Origin: Phycisphaerae bacterium
GTDB lineage: Bacteria > Planctomycetota > Phycisphaerae > SM23-33
Direction of reading: 5' to 3'
Assembly: GCA_022866005.1 (NCBI GenBank)
Contig: JALHTV010000050.1
Span: forward strand, 1-11,894
Length of the DNA: 11,894 nucleotides
Made by a program: the position numbers and the translations under genes
Part shown: positions 1 to 5,231 of the stretch, piece by piece
Position numbering within the stretch: position 1 is the stretch's first letter
Layout: the number at the start of each line of letters is the position of its first letter
Notes under the pieces: generated by a model
What the model was told of the DNA's origin: nothing
Databases searched by the model: none
The model's input: only the letters and a program-made list of their open reading frames with translations

Positions 1-2441
1 ATCCCTTCCAGGTGGGGATCCAGTACGAACAGTACATCGCCACGCCCACCCGGGTGGATGCCGACCACTGGCTGGCCACCGAGACGTTCGCCCGCCAGAG
101 CGACAGTCACTTCCTGTTCCCCCCGGACTGGATGCCCGCAGTCTACTCACCTACTGAGAACAACGACGCAAGCCTGGGTACGTATACCGATCCCTGTGGC
201 CGGACGGAGGTTCGCGGCGTGGGCGGGATGAGGGTGGCGACGGCCGTTCCTGTGCCTGATCGTGTCCCGTCGATAGACGTGCTGAGGGTCGGGATTCTCT
301 CGGGGACTGCCGTCTACTTCGACGGCGAGAATGTCCGCTATAGGGACCTCCCAGATGGGGGCTATGACGTTGAGGTGCGCGACCTTGCAGGTATCCAGTT
401 CCCCATGCTCTATGAGAATACCTGGCAGGGGTCGGGCACGGGCGGGCAGACCTCCACTGATCCCAACGATCCCACCGTACAGTGGAACCAACTGGCCAAC
501 TGGTCGAGGGGAGTGCTGCCCGGGGCGGCGGATGACGTCCGGATCGAAATGACCAACCCCGGGCAGGTGGTGGGGGCCTCGGGGACAGTCGGCAGCCTGT
601 GGGTGGACTCCACCGTTCCTGGAACGTCATTCCTCGTCCCGACGGGTGCGGATTTGGAGTCGGTCGGGAGCATGGTGTTTGGCGTCAACGGAGTCGGGAC
701 AGGGTTGCAGAGCGGCAACTGCCGAGCCTCGCTTCTGACGCTCGGTGAAGAGGCCGGCTCGGAGGGACTGTACCAGCTCACGGACGGGCATCTGACCGTC
801 CAGGCCGCCTACCTCGGGAAGTTCGGGGCTGGGACACTGGTGCAGGACGGTGGGGCCTTCGAGGTGAGCGGCAGTCTCCGGATGGGGGGTTGGCACGGTG
901 GGTCGGGGGACACATACCGCTTGAGTGACGGTTCCCTGTCGGTGGGCACCCTCCAGGTGGGGTGGAAATCCAGTGCCACATTCAGTCAGCTGGGCGGATC
1001 CGTCAAGGCCGGGGAGGTGCTGGTGGAGCACCTTTCCGAGTATGTGCTTGAGGAGGGCGTGCTGGCGCCCGAGCGATTGCAGATGTCGTACGGATACTTC
1101 ACGCAGCGCGGCGGATCGGTCGGGGCCGGGACCGTCGTGGTGGACCAGTGGTCGTCCGGGTACACGCTGGAGGGGGGCGTTCTCGATGCCGCGCAGTTGC
1201 AGGTGACGGGACGGTTCACGCAGCGGGGCGGATCAGTCAAGGCTGGGAATGCCCTGACGGGGACATACGTGCTTGAGGGCGGCGTACTGGAAACCGGACA
1301 GTCGGACGTGGGAGGCTTCACGCATACCCAGGGCACACACAGGGTGCTTGGGGACCTTATGTTGCATGGGGAGTACGAACTGCAAGGCGGCCTCCTGACA
1401 GCCGCGCAAGGCTCTATCTACGGCCAGCTCGTCCAGACTGACGGACAATGCCGCATCGCCGGTGCGCTGCAGTGCTTCGACCACGGCTACCTCTCGCTCC
1501 ATGGGGGCACGCTCTGTGTCCACGACGAGCTGCTTGCAGGAAGCCCTGGTGTGGGCTGGCAGGACGGGGGACTCCATCAAGTAACCGGGACTCTCACCGT
1601 CAAGGGAATCCCAAAGGTGGGGGCCGGGCTCTACCAGCTGAAGGCCGGCGTCCTGGACGCGGGGACCGAGGTCCTGGAGAACGATTCCCAGATGTACTCG
1701 ACTACGTTCGATCAGACTGGTGGGACAAACCTGGTGCGCTCGCAATTGGTGCTGACCACCGATCCGAACGGCTGGGGAGCCTACTACCTCAAGGGCGGGC
1801 TGCTGATGGTGCCTGAGATTGTCAAAGGCCCCGGCCTGGCCACCTTCGAGCAGACTGGTGGCGTGCTGTCGGCGGGGAGCATCTCTGGGCCTGTGTCTTT
1901 GTCCGGCGGGGAGTTCAGCGTGCAGGCCATGGACGGGGTCCTGGTCAATGACGGCGGGGTGATCAGCCCGGGCAGCTCCATCGGCACGATGATCCTGGGG
2001 GGGTTGGTGCAGAACTCCGGGGCGCTGGAGATCGAGCTGGGCTCGTTGATCGACTTCGACCAGGTCCTGATCACCGAGTCGGCCCAACTGGGCGGGGAGC
2101 TGAAGATCGACCTCCTGGGCGGGTACCTGCCGGCCATTGGCAGCGAGTATCCGATCCTGACGGCCGGGTCGGGCATCACGGGGGCGTTCGCGCTCGTCAG
2201 CGAGGGCTACGAGACCCGCGTCGATGGCGGCGACACGCTGATGCTGGTGGTGATCCCCGAGCCGGCCACGGCGTGCCTGATTGCCCTGGGCGGCATCAGG
2301 TTCCTGCTCCGGCGGCCGAAGACGAAAGGGCGGAGGGCAGGCCCCTTGCCGACGCCGGCAATCTTTGCGGGGGTGTGGCCTGCTAGACGTACTCGACCGT
2401 GGCGGGGGGTTTGGGCGTCAGGTCGTACAGGCAGCGGTTGA
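1..2441 (+). CDS. PEP-CTERM beta-solenoid surface protein, 5' partial
   Basis: The reading frame is open from position 3, and no signal peptide is visible near the first possible start (GTG at 12). The true N-terminus is therefore probably outside the window. Counting from that GTG, the first ~140 residues form a domain I do not recognise. At about residues 157-176 comes a W..xxNW..GVLPG..D entry motif, followed by glycine-rich solenoid turns of the types FTQRGGSVKAG and YTLEGGVLDA to about residue 680. Next is a closing module (LGGELKIDLLGGYLP, then YPILTAG). Residues 749-770 are a PEP-CTERM signal: PEPAT, a hydrophobic helix and an RRPK basic stop. PEP-CTERM tails are known to be processed by exosortases, so the protein is probably exported and surface- or matrix-bound. 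A further 39 residues follow the basic cluster, which is unusual, and the 3' end overlaps the convergent gene by 59 bases. The ligand or substrate is unknown. Confidence 0.8.
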   Translation, partial: PFQVGIQYEQYIATPTRVDADHWLATETFARQSDSHFLFPPDWMPAVYSPTENNDASLGTYTDPCGRTEVRGVGGMRVATAVPVPDRVPSIDVLRVGILSGTAVYFDGENVRYRDLPDGGYDVEVRDLAGIQFPMLYENTWQGSGTGGQTSTDPNDPTVQWNQLANWSRGVLPGAADDVRIEMTNPGQVVGASGTVGSLWVDSTVPGTSFLVPTGADLESVGSMVFGVNGVGTGLQSGNCRASLLTLGEEAGSEGLYQLTDGHLTVQAAYLGKFGAGTLVQDGGAFEVSGSLRMGGWHGGSGDTYRLSDGSLSVGTLQVGWKSSATFSQLGGSVKAGEVLVEHLSEYVLEEGVLAPERLQMSYGYFTQRGGSVGAGTVVVDQWSSGYTLEGGVLDAAQLQVTGRFTQRGGSVKAGNALTGTYVLEGGVLETGQSDVGGFTHTQGTHRVLGDLMLHGEYELQGGLLTAAQGSIYGQLVQTDGQCRIAGALQCFDHGYLSLHGGTLCVHDELLAGSPGVGWQDGGLHQVTGTLTVKGIPKVGAGLYQLKAGVLDAGTEVLENDSQMYSTTFDQTGGTNLVRSQLVLTTDPNGWGAYYLKGGLLMVPEIVKGPGLATFEQTGGVLSAGSISGPVSLSGGEFSVQAMDGVLVNDGGVISPGSSIGTMILGGLVQNSGALEIELGSLIDFDQVLITESAQLGGELKIDLLGGYLPAIGSEYPILTAGSGITGAFALVSEGYETRVDGGDTLMLVVIPEPATACLIALGGIRFLLRRPKTKGRRAGPLPTPAIFAGVWPARRTRPWRGVWASGRTGSG
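981..1316 (+). repeat. Tandem coding repeat, 117-bp period, within the first PEP-CTERM gene
   Basis: Units start with a TTC codon at 981, 1098 and 1215, exactly 117 bp (39 codons) apart. The third unit is shortened to 102 bp, and the next unit starts at 1317. Each unit encodes F-(S/T)-Q-x-GGSV-x-AG followed by Y-x-LE-x-GVL. At DNA level the shared core resembles TTCACGCAGCGxGGCGGATC. This is recent-looking internal duplication of solenoid turns; later turns are more diverged. Confidence 0.7.
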
Positions 2442-3315
2442 CGTTCGGCAGGGCCGTGATCCGCCGCGTGATTCGCCGGAGCTGGGTCCACGGCAGCGCG
2501 CGGACGGTCGCGGTGCGGGCGTCGCGGCTGTCGATGCAGCGGACGACGATGATCTGCCCGAACTCCCGCCTGCCGTGGCGGATGCCCGTGGCGTAATCGT
2601 TCAGCAGCACGGCCAGGTACTGGAACGCCCCGGTGCCGGCCAGCTCCTGCTCGACGATGGCCGTCGCGGCCCGGACGGTTGCGAGGCGCGCCTCGGTGAC
2701 CTCTCCGACGATCCGCGCCGCCAGCGCCGGGCCCGGGAAGGGGATGCGCCCGGTGATCTCGGCCGGCAGATGCAGCAGCTTGGCCACGCGCCGGACGCCG
2801 TCCTTGCGCAGCGTCGCCAGCGGCTCGAGCAGCTGGTAGCCGTAGGCCTTCTGGGGGTCGATGCCGATCTGCGCGAGGATGTTGTGCTGGCGCTTGATGC
2901 CGGCGACGGTCTCCTCGATGTCCGTCAGGATCGTGCCGTGCAGCAGGAACTTCGCCCGTGTCCGCCGGACGGCCCCCGCGAAGACGTCCTTGTAGAATGT
3001 CTGCGTGATCGCGTTGCGCTTGTCCTCCGGGTCGGTCAGGCCGCGCAACGCGCGGAGGAACTGCCTGCGGGCGTCGATGAGTTCCACGGGGATGCCCATC
3101 CGCCGGAACAGCCGCACCACGCGCCGCGGCTCGCCTTCGCGCATCAGCGCGCTATCCACGAAGACCGTCTTCAGCCGCCGGCCCAGGGCGCGGTGGGCTA
3201 GCACCGTCACCACGGAGCTGTCCACCCCGCCGCTGAGGGCGTTGATGGCGATGCCCGCCCCCACCTGCTTCTTGATGTCCGCGACCTGCCGCTCGATGAA
3301 TCGCCGGTAGTTCAC
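2383..3315 (-). CDS. GuaA-like PP-loop ATPase (GMP synthetase ATP-PPase type, no glutaminase domain; often labelled ExsB family)
   Basis: This 310-residue protein starts with GTG at 3315-3313, preceded by AAGGGAGA at 3322-3329 with a 6-base gap. Residues 28-34 are the PP-loop SGGVDSS, which binds and cleaves ATP to AMP and pyrophosphate. Other GuaA C-terminal hallmarks are LTDPEDKR (93-100), the PFPGPALAARI.GEV segment (192-205) and the C-terminal KPPATVEYV. There is no GATase domain, so it matches only the ATP-PPase half of bacterial GuaA, as in the split enzyme of archaea. Two core motifs differ from canonical GMP synthase as I know it: GTILTDIEET replaces the usual GTxYPDVIES, and IKRQHN replaces IKSHHN. 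I recall these variants from a GuaA-like family often annotated 'ExsB family'. GMP synthesis is therefore plausible but not secure. No pathway partner lies nearby. Confidence 0.85.
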   Translation of the reverse strand: MNYRRFIERQVADIKKQVGAGIAINALSGGVDSSVVTVLAHRALGRRLKTVFVDSALMREGEPRRVVRLFRRMGIPVELIDARRQFLRALRGLTDPEDKRNAITQTFYKDVFAGAVRRTRAKFLLHGTILTDIEETVAGIKRQHNILAQIGIDPQKAYGYQLLEPLATLRKDGVRRVAKLLHLPAEITGRIPFPGPALAARIVGEVTEARLATVRAATAIVEQELAGTGAFQYLAVLLNDYATGIRHGRREFGQIIVVRCIDSRDARTATVRALPWTQLRRITRRITALPNVNRCLYDLTPKPPATVEYV

Positions 3316-3397
3316 TGGTCGTCTCCCTTCTGTCAGCGTGTCCTGAGTGTGCCGCCGCGCCCATGCCGGGGCCTGTCGCGGGGGAATCCTAGCACAA

Positions 3398-3420
3398 CCC
3401 CCCTCCCCCGCCCAGCCCCC
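3398..3420 (-). promoter_or_regulatory. G-quadruplex motif in the leader or promoter of the GuaA-like gene
   Basis: On the minus strand this stretch reads as G-runs of 5, 3, 5 and 6, separated by loops CT, C and A. It fits the G3+N1-7 quadruplex pattern with very short loops. It lies 83-105 bases upstream of the GTG start of the GuaA-like gene, on that gene's sense strand. No convincing -35/-10 pair was found between it and the gene, so I cannot say whether it is transcribed. A 7-bp inverted repeat (GCGGGGG at 3378-3384, CCCCCGC at 3405-3411) overlaps it and could form a competing hairpin. Confidence 0.5.
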
Positions 3421-3446
3421 GAGGGCGGAGAGCCTGTGGCAAGGCC

Positions 3447-3647
3447 TTGACGATCGCCCCCGGGGGCATGAGGCTGCGCGGTTGCTCCACGCGGATGATC
3501 TACGTCCGCGATGGTGAACCCGTGCCCCTGCGCGAGACCGTCCGCAGCGCCAAGGTCTGGGTGCTGGACGCCGACGGCAAGCCCGTCGCCGGCATCATGG
3601 ACCTGCCGGAAGGGTGGTATGTGCTCCCGATGCCTAGAGAGGAGTAG
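3447..3647 (+). CDS. Small hypothetical protein, possibly a gene remnant
   Basis: This is an open frame of up to 66 residues, using TTG at 3447. ATG codons at 3468 and 3495 are alternatives, and none has a good ribosome binding site. The frame has been open since 3393, so the original gene may have begun further upstream. The composition looks like real protein: a short beta-rich stretch with KVWVLDADGKPVAG followed by DLPEGWYVLP. I do not recognise the family. It lies on the same strand as the phage tape-measure fragment ~480 bases downstream, so a phage origin is possible but only inferred. The next gene is convergent, with a 45-base gap that contains nothing I can identify. Confidence 0.35.
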   Translation: MTIAPGGMRLRGCSTRMIYVRDGEPVPLRETVRSAKVWVLDADGKPVAGIMDLPEGWYVLPMPREE

Positions 3648-3692
3648 GGTGAGAATCGCCCAGGTGCGATCTCAGCCGACAAAGGCAAGAGA

Positions 3693-4049
3693 TTAGAACG
3701 GGATTCTGATCACTCTCCCCTGCAAGACGGCGACACCCAAAAGCACCGCTACAACAAGGACGCCCAGTATGCCTGCGCTTGCCAGCACAACACAGACCAC
3801 GCGGAATCCCTTCGACATTGGGCTCGCCAGCGCGGTCAGGACAAAACCAACCCCCCAAATAGGTACAGCTATAGCCAGAATCCACCAGAACAGTATGTCC
3901 ACGTTGAGCGGACCTTCCAACAGAAATGGGTTGTTTCCAAGCACGAGGCTTCCGAGCGCGATGGAGAACCCTACAGACACAATCAGAATCAATACCCACA
4001 CAGCGATGATTGCACGCAAACTGCTATGCCGTTTGCGCAGTGAGTGCAT
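3693..4049 (-). CDS. Small three-helix membrane protein of unknown function
   Basis: This 118-residue protein starts at ATG 4049-4047, with GGGAGA at 4058-4063 (8-base gap) and a good promoter further upstream. The N-terminus is basic (MHSLRKRHSS). Three hydrophobic helices follow, at about residues 13-37, 50-75 and 83-109. A short polar C-terminus ends in VIRIPF. No catalytic motif is visible and I do not recognise the family. A hand count over 3721-4020 gives about 55% GC, clearly below the neighbouring hisF and GuaA-like genes. That, together with its place between two small plus-strand fragments, suggests recent acquisition. It could be an accessory membrane gene carried by a phage or other element. 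The coding call is fairly secure because promoter, RBS and start agree. Confidence 0.7.
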   Translation of the reverse strand: MHSLRKRHSSLRAIIAVWVLILIVSVGFSIALGSLVLGNNPFLLEGPLNVDILFWWILAIAVPIWGVGFVLTALASPMSKGFRVVCVVLASAGILGVLVVAVLLGVAVLQGRVIRIPF

Positions 4050-4098
4050 TGCTTGGTTCTCCCAACAGCACCGAGCCCGTTAGTACGAGAGCATGTGC

Positions 4099-4127
4099 CT
4101 TATATCTGCTGTTCGAAGGAGTGTAAA
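4099..4127 (-). promoter_or_regulatory. Sigma70-type promoter of the small membrane protein
   Basis: On the minus strand, TTTACA (plus coordinates 4122-4127) and TATAAG (4099-4104) are separated by exactly 17 bases. Each hexamer is one base from consensus. The predicted transcript start is near 4092, about 43 bases before the ATG at 4049. The -35 box lies in the 8 bases between the RBS and start codon of the opposing phage fragment. Confidence 0.65.
4116..4121 (+). promoter_or_regulatory. Ribosome binding site that sets the TTG start of the tape-measure fragment
   Basis: AAGGAG lies 8 bases before TTG at 4130. An in-frame stop (TAA, 4124-4126) sits between them, so the frame cannot begin earlier. 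This supports the non-ATG start and shows that the 5' end of the old gene is intact. Confidence 0.6.
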
Positions 4128-4129
4128 GC

Positions 4130-4336
4130 TTGCATAGCAGCGCAAAAGGCATCCGGGCGGGCCAAGCCTTCGTCGAGCTGTTCGCCGACGACAGCAAACT
4201 CGTGCGCGGGTTGAAGGCGGCGCAGGCGAAGCTTAAGGCCTTCGGCGCGGCCGTCACGGGTATGGGGCCGAAGATGACGGGCCCTGTGTCGGCGAGGCTC
4301 GCGCCCCTGGCTGCGGAGGTCGGTTACCTCCGCTGA
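4130..4336 (+). pseudogene. Phage tail tape-measure protein, N-terminal fragment
   Basis: The 68-residue product starts MHSSAKGIRAGQAFVEL and continues FADDSKLVRGLKAAQAKLKAFG. This is the characteristic N-terminus of tail tape-measure proteins seen in planctomycete prophages and phages. Such proteins set tail length and usually run to many hundreds of residues. Here the frame stops (TGA 4334-4336) just after the start of the usual hydrophobic segment (APLAAEV), so at most about a tenth of the protein remains. The TTG start has a strong RBS (AAGGAG, 8-base gap), so the short product could still be made. No other tail or head gene is recognisable nearby, and the hisF promoter begins 30 bases downstream. 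I read this as the scar of a decayed or deleted prophage. Confidence 0.65.
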
Positions 4337-4365
4337 GACCCTGTTGCCGGGCCCCGCGCGGTTCG

Positions 4366-4394
4366 TTGACAGGTCCTCGACCGGGCGGTAGGGT
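4366..4394 (+). promoter_or_regulatory. Sigma70-type promoter of hisF
   Basis: TTGACA at 4366-4371 matches the -35 consensus perfectly. TAGGGT at 4389-4394 keeps the T, A and final T of a -10 box. The spacer is 17 bases. The predicted transcript start is near 4401, about 46 bases before the hisF ATG. Confidence 0.6.
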
Positions 4395-4446
4395 CTCTCC
4401 CAGCCGCTGGCGGTGGCCTGTCGTCGGCAGGGGGCAAAGGTGGACC

Positions 4447-5214
4447 ATGGACAAGGCCGTGCGGATCATGCCGTGTCTGGACATGCAGAACGGGCGGGTC
4501 GTCAAGGGGGTGCACTTCGTGAATATCCGCGACGCCGGCGACCCCGTCGAGTGTGCCAAAGCCTACTGCCAGGCCGGGGCCGATGAGCTGGCCATGCTGG
4601 ACATCACCGCCACCGTCGAGGGCCGGCGGACGATGATCGACGTGGTCCGCCGCGTGGCCCAGGTCGTCACCGTGCCCTTCACCGTGGGCGGGGGGATTTC
4701 GGACGTTGCCTCGGCCGCGGCGGTGCTGGAGGCTGGGGCGGACAAGGTCTCCGTCAGCAGCGCCGCCTTCCGCAAGCTGAAGCTGGTCCCGCAGCTCGTC
4801 AGGGAGTTCGGACAGTCCGCCGTGACCGTGGCCATCGACGTGGACCGCAGTCCCGCCATGCCCTCCGGGTACGAGGTCTACATCGACGGTGGGCGCACGG
4901 CCACCGGGGCTGACGCGATCGAATGGGCCAAGAAGGTCGACTCCTTCGGCGTGCCGGTCATCCTGCCGACCAGCAAGGCCGGGGACGGTGCGCAGACCGG
5001 CTACGACCTGCCCGTGATCCGCGCGCTGGCGCAGGCCGTCTCGGCCGAGATCGTTGCCTCCGGCGGGGCGGGCACGTTGGAGCACTTTCTGGAGGCCGTC
5101 GGGGCCGGGGCGACGATCCTCCTGGCCGCGTCGGTGTTCCACTTCCACCTCATCGACATCCAGCAGCTCAAGAGCTACCTGCGCCAGCACGGCGTCACGG
5201 TGCGCACGGGCTGA
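4447..5214 (+). CDS. hisF: Imidazole glycerol phosphate synthase, cyclase subunit HisF
   Basis: HisF takes ammonia from the HisH glutaminase and converts PRFAR to imidazole glycerol phosphate plus AICAR, in histidine synthesis. The chosen ATG (4447) has AAAGGTGG just upstream and gives 255 residues, normal for the family. A longer in-frame reading from 4366 would start inside the promoter. The (beta-alpha)8-barrel landmarks are present: PCLD with catalytic Asp12, Lys20, VGGGI (80-84), AID with second catalytic Asp131, SGGAG (205-209) and AASVFHF (228-234). The loop usually written LLTSMDxDGT is here LPTSKAGDGA (about 173-182). It keeps the Thr-Ser and the second Asp (180) but loses the first Asp. 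No hisH or other his gene is in the window, so the gene stands alone with its own promoter. It converges on the next gene with 17 bases between the stops, and no terminator is visible there. Confidence 0.93.
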   Translation: MDKAVRIMPCLDMQNGRVVKGVHFVNIRDAGDPVECAKAYCQAGADELAMLDITATVEGRRTMIDVVRRVAQVVTVPFTVGGGISDVASAAAVLEAGADKVSVSSAAFRKLKLVPQLVREFGQSAVTVAIDVDRSPAMPSGYEVYIDGGRTATGADAIEWAKKVDSFGVPVILPTSKAGDGAQTGYDLPVIRALAQAVSAEIVASGGAGTLEHFLEAVGAGATILLAASVFHFHLIDIQQLKSYLRQHGVTVRTG

Positions 5215-5231
5215 GCGGTCGGTCGAGGGGG

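Noticed and set aside
1233..2087. Minus-strand open frame within the first PEP-CTERM gene
   Set aside because: It is an antisense shadow of the solenoid repeats; its sequence has no family features and no supported start.
2281..3201. Long plus-strand open frame opposite the GuaA-like gene
   Set aside because: High GC keeps the antisense frame open. The protein is low-complexity with no recognisable domain, while the minus strand encodes clear PP-loop motifs.
4366..4446. 27-residue upstream extension of HisF
   Set aside because: It would start inside the -35 box of the promoter, adds non-family residues, and the ATG at 4447 gives the normal HisF length.
4324..5190. Minus-strand open frame opposite hisF
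   Set aside because: It is His/Asp/Gly-rich antisense sequence of a securely identified HisF.
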